Source of the DNA: Methylotenera sp.
GTDB taxonomy: Bacteria; Pseudomonadota; Gammaproteobacteria; Burkholderiales; Methylophilaceae
Assembly (NCBI GenBank): GCA_027487055.1
Contig: JAIYEJ010000147.1
Coordinates: 1 to 5,618, forward strand
DNA: 5,618 nucleotides
Direction of reading: 5' to 3'
Shown: piece by piece, positions 1-5,618 of the stretch
How positions within the stretch are numbered: position 1 is the first letter of the stretch
Layout of the letters: each line of letters opens with the position of its first letter
Translations under genes and position numbers: made by a program
Notes under the pieces: model-generated
Told to the model about the DNA's origin: nothing
Seen by the model: the letters and a program-made list of their open reading frames with translations, nothing else
The model's database searches: none

Positions 1-312
1 GCAGCATTAACTAAACTTTCTGAAGCAGGTTTGCCGTATATTTCAATTTTGACTGATCCAACAATGGGTGGAGTGTCTGCAAGTTTCGCGATGTTAGGCG
101 ATGTCATAATTGCAGAACCTAATGCGCTGATTGGTTTTGCAGGGCCACGTGTGATTGAGCAAACTGTGCGTGAAACTTTGCCTGAAGGCTTTCAACGTGC
201 TGAGTTTCTATTAGAGCACGGTGCAATTGATTTAATTGTAGATCGTCGTGAGTTGCGCCAAAAATTAGCCAATATTCTTTCTAATTTGATGCGAACGCCA
301 AAAGTAGCTTAA
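1..312 (+). CDS. accD: Acetyl-CoA carboxylase carboxyltransferase subunit beta, 3' end (partial)
   Basis: This is the last 103 codons of AccD, open from base 1 in frame 1 and ending at TAA 310-312. AccD pairs with AccA to form the carboxyltransferase that moves the carboxyl group from biotin on AccB to acetyl-CoA, giving malonyl-CoA for fatty acid synthesis in the cytoplasm. The visible part carries the crotonase-fold segment LTDPTMGGVSASFAMLGD, followed by AEPNALIGFAGPRVIEQTVRE and the FQRAEFLLEHGAIDLIV block, all of which closely match E. coli AccD from memory. The glycine-rich MGGVSASFA and GFAGPR stretches are the usual acyl-CoA and oxyanion-pocket segments of this family. The protein ends shortly after LMRTPKVA, without the long Pro-rich tail of E. 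coli AccD. The 5' part, including the zinc ribbon, lies outside the window. A TTG at position 31 is inside the gene and is not its start. Confidence 0.97.
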   Translation, partial: AALTKLSEAGLPYISILTDPTMGGVSASFAMLGDVIIAEPNALIGFAGPRVIEQTVRETLPEGFQRAEFLLEHGAIDLIVDRRELRQKLANILSNLMRTPKVA

Positions 313-334
313 ACTAACATACTTTTTAATTTTC

Positions 335-1603
335 GTGACAACTCAAAAAAGTAAACCAACCACAGTAGATGAATGGTTGTTGTATATTGAAGCTTTGCAT
401 CCAAAGTCAATCGCGATGGGTTTGGATCGGGTCAGAGTTGTTGCAGAAAAGCTTAAATTAAAGCCAACTTTTCCAATTATTACTGTTGCAGGGACAAACG
501 GCAAAGGTTCTGTTTGTGCAATGCTTAGTAATATTTACCACCAAGCTGGCTACAAAGTTGGGACTTATACTTCACCACATTTAAACCGGTACAACGAGCG
601 CGTGAGCATCAACTTAGAAATGATTGATGATGATGCTTTGTTCAAAGCCTTTGAGGAAGTCGAAGCAGCGCGGGGTGATGTTGCACTCACTTATTTTGAG
701 ATGGGCACTTTGGCTGCAATGTGTCATTTTTGCCACCAACCCTTAGATGTACTTGTGCTTGAGGTGGGTTTAGGTGGCAGGCTAGATGCGGTGAACGTGT
801 TTGAGCCAAGTTGTGCAATTGTAACAACCGTTGATTTAGATCATATGGAGTTTTTGGGCGAAACCCGTGAACTGATTGGTTTGGAGAAAGCGGGTGTTTT
901 TAGAAGTAATGTGCCTGCGATATGCGGTGATGATAATCCACCAACAAGCTTGATTGAGTATGCTAAGAATATTGGTGCAGACTTAGCCTTAATTGGACGT
1001 GATTTTTTTGTAAATAATACTCAGCAAGGCTGGCAATATCGTTCAGAAAACATCACTTTAGAGCTTCCATTGCTTGGTTTGTTTGGCGATTTTCAACATA
1101 ATAATGCTGCATGTGCAATATGGGCGGTGCAATACTTAAGCAATCGTTTGCCAACGACTGAAGCCAATATTTATGCGGCTTTAGCACAGGTTAAGTTAAT
1201 TGGCCGCTTTCAAGTATTACGAAATTCACCGTCCGTCATTTTAGATGTCGCGCATAATCCGCATGCGGCTAAATCTTTAGCAGAAAATTTGCGAAACTCC
1301 CCATGCAAAGGAAAGACATTGGCTGTGTTTGCTATGCTCGCAGATAAAGATATTGATGGCGTGGTGAGCGTTGTTGAAAAAGAAATTGATGCTTGGTATT
1401 TGGCGGACATTCATATTTCTAGAGGCGCGAAAGCGCATGAGTTACTAGAGGTGTTAAAGCAATATAATCATAAAAAAGCAGTTTATTTATTTGAAGATGT
1501 AGCGGAAGCCCTTAAGACTGCCTGTAAAGATGCCGATATAAATGATAGAATTATCGTGTTCGGCTCGTTTTACACAGTCGCAGATGCGATTGCAAACGCT
1601 TAA
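335..1603 (+). CDS. folC: Bifunctional dihydrofolate synthase / folylpolyglutamate synthase
   Basis: This 422-residue protein is FolC, a cytoplasmic Mur-ligase-family enzyme. It uses ATP to join glutamate to dihydropteroate, and then further glutamates to reduced folates. The P-loop GTNGKGS is at residues 53-59, followed by YTSPHL near 78-83. The family blocks YFEMGTLAA (120-128), EVGLGGRLDAVN (143-154) and DLDHMEFLGET (167-177) follow. EKAGVFR at 184-190 contains K185, the likely carbamylated lysine. The C-terminal domain starts near GRFQVL (290-295) and has the DVAHNPHA motif (304-311) of the glutamate-ligase domain. Length is normal for the family. The start is GTG at 335: it places the EWLLYIEALHPKSI segment near the N-terminus as in homologues, and the next in-frame Met (residue 28) would remove that conserved part. 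No Shine-Dalgarno sequence is visible in the 22-base gap after accD, so translation may be coupled to accD. The pair accD-folC is a common operon arrangement. Confidence 0.97.
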   Translation: MTTQKSKPTTVDEWLLYIEALHPKSIAMGLDRVRVVAEKLKLKPTFPIITVAGTNGKGSVCAMLSNIYHQAGYKVGTYTSPHLNRYNERVSINLEMIDDDALFKAFEEVEAARGDVALTYFEMGTLAAMCHFCHQPLDVLVLEVGLGGRLDAVNVFEPSCAIVTTVDLDHMEFLGETRELIGLEKAGVFRSNVPAICGDDNPPTSLIEYAKNIGADLALIGRDFFVNNTQQGWQYRSENITLELPLLGLFGDFQHNNAACAIWAVQYLSNRLPTTEANIYAALAQVKLIGRFQVLRNSPSVILDVAHNPHAAKSLAENLRNSPCKGKTLAVFAMLADKDIDGVVSVVEKEIDAWYLADIHISRGAKAHELLEVLKQYNHKKAVYLFEDVAEALKTACKDADINDRIIVFGSFYTVADAIANA

Positions 1604-1653
1604 GTTTACTTGGGTTATATTTAGCGATAAGCAATTTATTTGATATGTGAATT

Positions 1654-1659
1654 GGAAAG
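1654..1659 (+). promoter_or_regulatory. Ribosome binding site deciding the dedD start
   Basis: GGAAAG lies 8 bases before the ATG at 1668. It supports ATG 1668 over an in-frame GTG at 1647, which has only an AT-rich upstream region (TTTATTTGATAT) and no purine-rich site. The GTG start would add seven residues (MNWKAFN). Confidence 0.55.
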
Positions 1660-1667
1660 CATTTAAC

Positions 1668-2315
1668 ATGCAAAGAGAAATAGCCAGCGAGCAAGAATTA
1701 AATTTTAAAAAACGGGCACGTCGTCGTTTGGTTGGTGCAATTGCATTGGTTTTATTGATGATAATTGTGCTGCCGATAATTCTTAGAGACCGTGATTCTT
1801 CAAATACACAAGAAAAAATCACGATTACACTTCCAAGTGAGCAGGTTCAGCCAGAGCCAACCGATTTCGATTCTAGTATCGCGCCTGATGAGACTATTGT
1901 GACGCTTCCACAAGTTGAAGATCTAGCTAAAGAAGTTGCAGCAGCCCCACAATCCAATACTACCTCATCAACACCAGAATCCACAGAAGCTAAAACAGAC
2001 AACAAAGTCGATACAAAAGCGGATACTGCGATTACAAAAGACATACAAACGCCAAAAGAGGAAAACAAAGAAAAAAGTACTGAAAAAACTAAATTTTATG
2101 TTCAAGTTGGTGTTTTTTCAGATGCCGCTAATGTTAAGCAGTTACAAGCCAAATTGACTGGCTTAGGCTATAAATCGCAAACAGAAAAAATCAATACAGA
2201 TAAAGGCCAAAAGATACGCTTACGCACACAAGTTTTTGGCGATAGAAATGACGCAGCAATTGCGCTACAAAATATTAAAGATGCCGGTTTAACAGGTATG
2301 GTAGTCAGTCAGTGA
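1668..2315 (+). CDS. dedD: SPOR-domain inner-membrane cell-division protein, DedD type
   Basis: This 215-residue protein has the layout of DedD. It starts with a short charged cytoplasmic segment rich in Lys and Arg (KKRARRR, residues 14-20), then one membrane helix at about 21-39. A long hydrophilic linker rich in Thr, Lys, Glu, Ala and Pro follows (about 41-141), then a C-terminal SPOR domain (142-215, beginning KFYVQVGVFSD and ending TGMVVSQ). SPOR domains bind septal peptidoglycan lacking stem peptides; in E. coli, DedD localises to the division ring and helps constriction. The topology would put the SPOR domain in the periplasm. The position between folC and cvpA is the same as for E. 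coli dedD, which supports the symbol, although the linker itself is not conserved and many databases would only say SPOR domain-containing protein. The linker-coding DNA is unusually A-rich around 1985-2095. The gene lies 64 bases after folC. Confidence 0.88.
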   Translation: MQREIASEQELNFKKRARRRLVGAIALVLLMIIVLPIILRDRDSSNTQEKITITLPSEQVQPEPTDFDSSIAPDETIVTLPQVEDLAKEVAAAPQSNTTSSTPESTEAKTDNKVDTKADTAITKDIQTPKEENKEKSTEKTKFYVQVGVFSDAANVKQLQAKLTGLGYKSQTEKINTDKGQKIRLRTQVFGDRNDAAIALQNIKDAGLTGMVVSQ

Positions 2316-2336
2316 AGCAAGGTAATCTTGATCTGA

Positions 2337-2828
2337 ATGACTAGTTTTGATTACATTATATTGCTCATTATTGGCATTTCAATTGTTGTAAGTATGATGC
2401 GCGGTGCGGTGCGTGAATTGCTGGCAATAGCTGGCTGGGTAGCGGCTATTTATGTTGCTAAAACATATGCGATACAGCTTATGCCATTATTACCTAAAGA
2501 TATTCCTACAGAACCGCTTAGAGTTTTGGCATCGCATATTATTCTTTTTTTTGGTGTATTGCTGATATCAAGCTTATTAACGATTGCACTTTCTAGCTTG
2601 ATAAAAAAAATAGGATTAAATTGGCTTAACAGAGGTATTGGTGCTTTTTTTGGCCTTGTAAGAGGTTTGTTAATTGTATGCGTATTGATATTTTTGGCTG
2701 GGCTAACAACTTTGCCCAAAGATGAGCGCTGGATTAACGCCATGTTTAGCTCGCCTCTAGAAGCGTTGGTAAAAATGGGTTTGCCTTTTTTGCCAGAAAC
2801 GATTGCAAAACATGTTAAATATGATTAA
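2337..2828 (+). CDS. cvpA: CvpA family inner-membrane protein
   Basis: This is a 163-residue hydrophobic protein, nearly the same length as E. coli CvpA (about 162). Four membrane segments can be read at about 5-22, 27-46, 62-88 and 100-124. The family signatures are RGAVRELLAIAGW after the first helix (22-34) and NRGIGAFFGLVRGLL (98-112) leading into the last. CvpA was named for its need in colicin V production in E. coli and has been linked to envelope homeostasis; its molecular activity is not established. It sits directly before purF, as in E. coli and Pseudomonas, so co-transcription with purF is likely. The start ATG is 21 bases after the dedD stop; the only purine-rich site, AAGG at 2319-2322, is 14 bases away and weak. 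The gene carries runs of T8 (2545-2552), A8 (2603-2610) and T7 (2645-2651). Confidence 0.93.
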   Translation: MTSFDYIILLIIGISIVVSMMRGAVRELLAIAGWVAAIYVAKTYAIQLMPLLPKDIPTEPLRVLASHIILFFGVLLISSLLTIALSSLIKKIGLNWLNRGIGAFFGLVRGLLIVCVLIFLAGLTTLPKDERWINAMFSSPLEALVKMGLPFLPETIAKHVKYD

Positions 2829-2861
2829 CTTAAGTAAGAATTACTTAAAATGATTAACTTA
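2821..2861 (+). repeat. 12-base direct repeat spanning the end of cvpA
   Basis: ATGATTAACTTA occurs at 2821-2832 and again at 2850-2861, an exact match with a 29-base offset. The first copy covers the last codons and the stop of cvpA. The second lies in the spacer before purF and supplies the ATG of a tiny ORF. It may be the remnant of a small tandem duplication, but a chance match in AT-rich DNA is not excluded. Confidence 0.6.
2830..2848. repeat. Perfect palindrome in the cvpA-purF spacer
   Basis: TTAAGTAA (2830-2837) and its exact complement TTACTTAA (2841-2848) are separated by GAA. The 8-base arms contain only one G:C pair and no T-run follows, so it is a poor terminator. The symmetry and its place about 55 bases before the purF start fit a dimeric regulator's operator better. 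The same 8-base arm recurs downstream of purF. No known operator was recognised; the motif does not resemble the E. coli PurR box. Confidence 0.55.
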
Positions 2862-2889
2862 GCTTTTCTTAAAGTTGTTTTATTGATTT

Positions 2890-2894
2890 GGGGA
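2890..2894 (+). promoter_or_regulatory. purF ribosome binding site
   Basis: GGGGA lies 9 bases before the purF ATG at 2904 and is the best Shine-Dalgarno match in the window. It fixes the start that leaves Cys as the second residue, as the enzyme requires. Confidence 0.75.
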
Positions 2895-2903
2895 TTTTGA
2901 ATT

Positions 2904-4439
2904 ATGTGTGGAATTATAGGCATTGTAGGTAAAAATCCGGTCAATCAACTTTTGTATGATGGTTTGCTAGTGCTACAACACCGTGGTCAAGATGCGGCAG
3001 GTATTGTAACTTGTGATGGAAATACATTTTTTATGCATAAAAACAATGGTTTGGTGAAAGATGTCTTTCACACTCGCCATATGCGAAGTTTAATTGGTAA
3101 TGTTGGAATTGGACATGTGCGTTATCCCACAGCAGGTTCTTCTAGTGCCGCAGAAGCGCAGCCTTTTTACGTCAACTCACCGTTTGGTATTGTGCTTGGA
3201 CACAATGGTAACTTAACCAACTCAGAACAACTAAAATCTGAAATGTTTCGTCAAGATTTACGACACATTAATACCAACTCTGATTCAGAAGTATTGCTTA
3301 ATGTATTGGCACATGAAATTGAAAAAACTTCAAAAAATGCTGTGCTTAATACTGACATGGCGTTTGATGCAGTAGCAGGTGTGCATAGACGCTGTAAAGG
3401 TGCGTATGCAGTAGTCGCTATGATTGCTAATTTTGGTTTGCTAGCTTTTCGCGATCCAAATGGCATTCGCCCATTGGTGATTGGTAAACTAGAGACTGAT
3501 AAAGGGACAGAATATATTGTTGCCTCTGAAAGCGTGGCCCTAGACGTGCTTGGCTTTCAATTGATTCGTGATGTAGCACCAGGTGAAGGTATTTTTATTG
3601 ATATGGAAGGTAACTTTTTTAGCCGTCAATGCAGTGACAACGCTAAGTTGAACCCATGTATTTTTGAGTATGTTTATTTAGCAAGACCAGACTCTGTGAT
3701 TGATGGTATTTCTGTGTATCAAACGCGTTTAGACATGGGCGTGACCCTTGCCGAAAAGATTAAACGTGAATGGCCAGATAAGCATATTGATGTTGTGATT
3801 CCAATTCCTGATACAAGCCGCCCAAGTGCGTTGCAGTTAGGGATTTCCCTGGGTTTAGATTATAGAGAAGGGTTTATTAAAAACCGTTATATCGGCCGCA
3901 CATTTATTATGCCAGGGCAAGCGCTGCGTAAAAAATCGGTTCGGCAAAAACTTAACCCAATTGGCATCGAGTTTAAAGGTAAAAATGTATTGTTGGTCGA
4001 CGACTCTATTGTTAGGGGTACTACCTCTCAGCAAATTGTTCAAATGGCAAGAGATGCGGGCGCCAACAAAGTCTATTTTGCTTCAGCTGCACCGCCAGTG
4101 CGCTTTCCTAATGTGTATGGTATTGATATGCCAAGCCGCGATGAATTGCTAGCTACAAACCGTACAGATGAGGAAATTTGTAAGGAAATTGGGGCAGATG
4201 CATTAATTTATCAGGATTTAGACGCATTGATGAGTGATGTGAAATTAAGTAACCCTGATATTAAAAATTTTGATTGCTCTTGTTTTGATGGAAAATATGT
4301 GACTGGTGATGTAGATGCGGCATATCTTAACCGTATTGAGTCTGCGCGCGGAGATGCAAATAAAAAACAAAAACCTGCCAACTCAAGTACGCAGATGGAT
4401 TTGAATTTGATTGATAGTGAAATGGCAACTTTAGACTAG
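2904..4439 (+). CDS. purF: Amidophosphoribosyltransferase (glutamine PRPP amidotransferase)
   Basis: PurF carries out the first committed step of purine synthesis, making 5-phosphoribosylamine from PRPP with ammonia from glutamine (EC 2.4.2.14). The 511-residue protein begins MCGIIGIVG: Cys2 becomes the N-terminal nucleophile once Met is removed, so there is no propeptide, as in E. coli. The class II glutaminase domain shows HRGQDAAGI (26-34), GHVRYPTAG with R73, GHNGNLTN (99-106) and NSDSE with D127. The phosphoribosyltransferase domain has IPIPDTSRP (about 299-307), the flexible loop KNRYIGRTFIMPG starting at K326, and the PRPP-binding loop VLLVDDSIVRGTTS (362-375). No iron-sulfur cysteine pattern was evident, consistent with the E. 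coli-type enzyme, not the Bacillus type. The C-terminal tail after residue about 470 is polar and variable, which is normal. The start is fixed by Cys2 and a good ribosome binding site. It probably shares a transcript with cvpA, 75 bases upstream, or has its own promoter in that spacer; no convincing -35/-10 pair was seen. Confidence 0.98.
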   Translation: MCGIIGIVGKNPVNQLLYDGLLVLQHRGQDAAGIVTCDGNTFFMHKNNGLVKDVFHTRHMRSLIGNVGIGHVRYPTAGSSSAAEAQPFYVNSPFGIVLGHNGNLTNSEQLKSEMFRQDLRHINTNSDSEVLLNVLAHEIEKTSKNAVLNTDMAFDAVAGVHRRCKGAYAVVAMIANFGLLAFRDPNGIRPLVIGKLETDKGTEYIVASESVALDVLGFQLIRDVAPGEGIFIDMEGNFFSRQCSDNAKLNPCIFEYVYLARPDSVIDGISVYQTRLDMGVTLAEKIKREWPDKHIDVVIPIPDTSRPSALQLGISLGLDYREGFIKNRYIGRTFIMPGQALRKKSVRQKLNPIGIEFKGKNVLLVDDSIVRGTTSQQIVQMARDAGANKVYFASAAPPVRFPNVYGIDMPSRDELLATNRTDEEICKEIGADALIYQDLDALMSDVKLSNPDIKNFDCSCFDGKYVTGDVDAAYLNRIESARGDANKKQKPANSSTQMDLNLIDSEMATLD

Positions 4440-4468
4440 TACCCCAGTGAGGCCATTTCGCTTTGTTT
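4416..4468 (+). terminator. Probable factor-independent terminator overlapping the end of purF
   Basis: AGTGAAATGGC (4416-4426, inside the last purF codons) pairs with GCCATTTCGCT (4452-4462) to give an 11-pair stem with one G-U wobble and five G:C pairs. The 25-base loop includes the purF TAG stop and could hold a short inner ACT/AGT pairing. The stem is followed at once by TTGTTT, a T-rich tail. This would end the accD-purF transcript and separate it from wecE. The long loop and interrupted T-run make it less than ideal. Confidence 0.6.
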
Positions 4469-4526
4469 AAGTAAGATTTATTATTGATAAATGTTATTAC
4501 AACACTCACACAAATTACTTAAACAA
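4463..4526. repeat. 12-base inverted repeat in the purF-wecE spacer
   Basis: TTGTTTAAGTAA (4463-4474) and its exact complement TTACTTAAACAA (4515-4526) are separated by 40 bases. The inner TTAAGTAA/TTACTTAA core equals the palindrome arms before purF. The left arm overlaps the T-rich tail of the terminator. A smaller AT-only pairing, ATTTAT (4476-4481) with ATAAAT (4487-4492), lies inside. It could be paired regulator sites or the ends of a very small element; no target-site duplication was identified. The rest of the 101-base gap holds no gene. Confidence 0.55.
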
Positions 4527-4540
4527 TTTATAAAATTATT

Positions 4541-5618
4541 ATGATACCTTTCAATAAAATTTACTTAACTGGCCAAGAGTTAAAGTATATTCAACACTCG
4601 CATGAAGAAGGTAATCTTTCTGGTGATGGCACCTACACAATGAAATGTAGTGCTTGGTTAGAAAATCATACTTATACCAAAAAAGCATTACTCACACACT
4701 CATGTACAGCGGCGCTCGAAATGGCAGCGCTATTAGCTGAAATACAACCAGGTGATGAAGTGATTATGCCTTCATATACTTTTGTATCTACTGCAAATGC
4801 GTTTGTTTTGCGTGGTGGCGTACCTGTTTTTGTAGATATACGCCCAGACACGCTTAATATTGATGAAAAGCTCATTGAAGGTGCAATCACGCCGCGTACC
4901 AAGGCAATTGTGCCAGTACATTATGCTGGTGTTGCTTGCGAGATGGACACCATCATGGCAATTGCAAAAAGACACAATTTGTTAGTAATTGAAGATGCCG
5001 CACAAGGTGTCATGTCAACTTACAAAGGTAAATCTCTTGGTGCGATTGGACATTTGGGTGCTTATTCTTTTCATGAAACTAAAAATATTATTTCTGGAGA
5101 AGGTGGCGCAATTCTAGTGAATGATGAAAAATTCATGCATAGGGCAGAAATTATTCGTGAAAAAGGCACTAACAGGAGCCAGTTTTATCGTGGTCAGGTA
5201 GATAAATACACTTGGCAAGATGTTGGTTCTTCATATTTGCCTAGTGAAGATATCGCGGCTTTTTTATATGCTCAATTAGAAAAAGCTGAGTTCATTACAT
5301 TGAGGCGATTAGAAAAGTGGAATATTTATCACGCCGCATTAGAGTCTTTAGAAAAGCAAGGTGTTTTGAGGCGACCAATTATTCCTTCAGAATGCCAACA
5401 TAATGCGCATATGTATTATATATTGCTAGAATCTCTAGCGCATAGAACAGAATTAATTAAGAAGTTTAAAAAGCAAGATATTCATCCAGTATTTCACTAT
5501 ATTCCTTTGCATAGCTCGCCAGGCGGTAAAAAATTTGCGCGTGCACATGGCGATTTTACATATACCAATGAGTTATCTGAACGTTTGTTAAGGCTCCCAC
5601 TTTGGGTGGGCTTAGCGA
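4541..5618 (+). CDS. wecE: dTDP-4-amino-4,6-dideoxygalactose transaminase, 3' end cut off (partial)
   Basis: WecE (RffA) is a cytoplasmic PLP aminotransferase of the DegT/DnrJ/EryC1 group. It converts dTDP-4-keto-6-deoxyglucose with glutamate to dTDP-4-amino-4,6-dideoxygalactose (EC 2.6.1.59), the precursor of Fuc4NAc in enterobacterial common antigen and some O-antigens. The 359 visible codons match E. coli WecE closely from memory: MIPFN start, SCTAALEMAALL (54-65), PSYTFVSTANAFVLRG, VPVHYAGVACEMDTI with H127, EDAAQG with D152 and Q155, and SFHETKN with Schiff-base K181. EKGTNRSQF (207-215), DVGSSY (227-232) and VFHYIPLH (317-324) follow. The frame stays open to the window end at LRLPLWVGLA; the family is about 376 residues, so some 15-20 are missing. 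The ATG at 4541 fits the MIPFN start of homologues but has no visible Shine-Dalgarno site. It follows a probable terminator, so it likely opens or belongs to a separate surface-polysaccharide transcript. Strong similarity to WecE favours this specificity over other sugar aminotransferases, but the substrate is not proven by sequence. Confidence 0.93.
   Translation, partial: MIPFNKIYLTGQELKYIQHSHEEGNLSGDGTYTMKCSAWLENHTYTKKALLTHSCTAALEMAALLAEIQPGDEVIMPSYTFVSTANAFVLRGGVPVFVDIRPDTLNIDEKLIEGAITPRTKAIVPVHYAGVACEMDTIMAIAKRHNLLVIEDAAQGVMSTYKGKSLGAIGHLGAYSFHETKNIISGEGGAILVNDEKFMHRAEIIREKGTNRSQFYRGQVDKYTWQDVGSSYLPSEDIAAFLYAQLEKAEFITLRRLEKWNIYHAALESLEKQGVLRRPIIPSECQHNAHMYYILLESLAHRTELIKKFKKQDIHPVFHYIPLHSSPGGKKFARAHGDFTYTNELSERLLRLPLWVGLA

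Noticed and set aside
1210..1410. Open frame on the minus strand inside folC, and similar antisense frames within dedD, cvpA, purF and wecE
   Set aside because: They lie opposite well-supported genes, have low-complexity translations, and show no recognisable domain.
1589..1635. Possible hairpin after folC: ATTGC with GCAAT and CGCT with AGCG
   Set aside because: The pairing is broken by an unequal internal loop, the loop is long, and no good T-run follows. It is too weak to call a terminator.
1647..1667. GTG start for the SPOR protein, adding seven residues
   Set aside because: The downstream ATG has GGAAAG at a suitable distance, and MQREIASEQEL fits the usual N-terminus of homologues better.
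1936..2157. Alternative plus-strand frame inside dedD (Gln/Lys-rich)
   Set aside because: It is a shifted reading of the A-rich linker and SPOR-coding region, whose real frame is certain from the SPOR domain.
4466..4523. Short 58-base miniature transposable element bounded by TTTAAGTAA/TTACTTAAA
   Set aside because: The arms are short and AT-rich, no target-site duplication is visible, and the left arm doubles as the terminator tail. It is kept only as an inverted repeat.
4484..4534. Promoter candidate for wecE: TTGATA (4484) and TATAAA (4529)
   Set aside because: The two boxes are 39 bases apart, not 16-18, and TATAAA ends only 6 bases before the ATG. No properly spaced partner was found for either.
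1..5618. CRISPR arrays, tRNA or rRNA genes, phage or transposase genes
   Set aside because: No regularly spaced repeats, cloverleaf patterns or mobile-element proteins were seen; nearly all the sequence is taken up by six recognised genes.

Overview
The window looks like a stretch of chromosomal core genes from a Gram-negative proteobacterium, and I read nothing in it as a clearly new system. The order accD-folC-dedD(SPOR)-cvpA-purF, all on the + strand, is the housekeeping cluster known from Beta- and Gammaproteobacteria. The DNA is AT-rich (by eye roughly 40% GC). The basic-then-hydrophobic N-terminus of the SPOR protein resembles betaproteobacterial homologues. A low-GC betaproteobacterium such as a member of the Methylophilaceae is my best guess, but this is inference from family memory and not from a search.

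Layout. Positions 1-312 hold the 3' end of accD (fatty acid synthesis). A 22-base gap leads to folC (folate synthesis and polyglutamylation, GTG start). After 64 bases comes a single-pass SPOR-domain cell-division protein of the DedD type, then after 21 bases cvpA, a small inner-membrane protein. A 75-base AT-rich spacer with a perfect palindrome, a 12-base direct repeat and a tiny possible leader ORF precedes purF, which has the clearest Shine-Dalgarno site in the window. PurF makes the first committed step of purine synthesis. A hairpin followed by a T-rich tail overlaps the purF stop codon and probably ends the transcript. No gene-free stretch exceeds about 100 bases.

After a 101-base AT-rich gap with a 12-base inverted repeat, a new functional theme begins: wecE (rffA), a PLP sugar aminotransferase that makes dTDP-4-amino-4,6-dideoxygalactose for surface polysaccharides. 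It is cut off by the window end, with perhaps 15-20 residues missing. In many related genomes purF is followed by metZ, so the purF/wecE junction is a plausible boundary between the conserved cluster and a surface-glycan locus that continues beyond the window.

The first five genes supply basic metabolites and envelope functions (malonyl-CoA, folates, purine precursor, division and membrane proteins). Folate one-carbon units feed purine synthesis, which may help explain why folC and purF stay close. The most interesting non-coding signal is an 8-base motif, TTAAGTAA or its complement, found five times and only around the two ends of purF.
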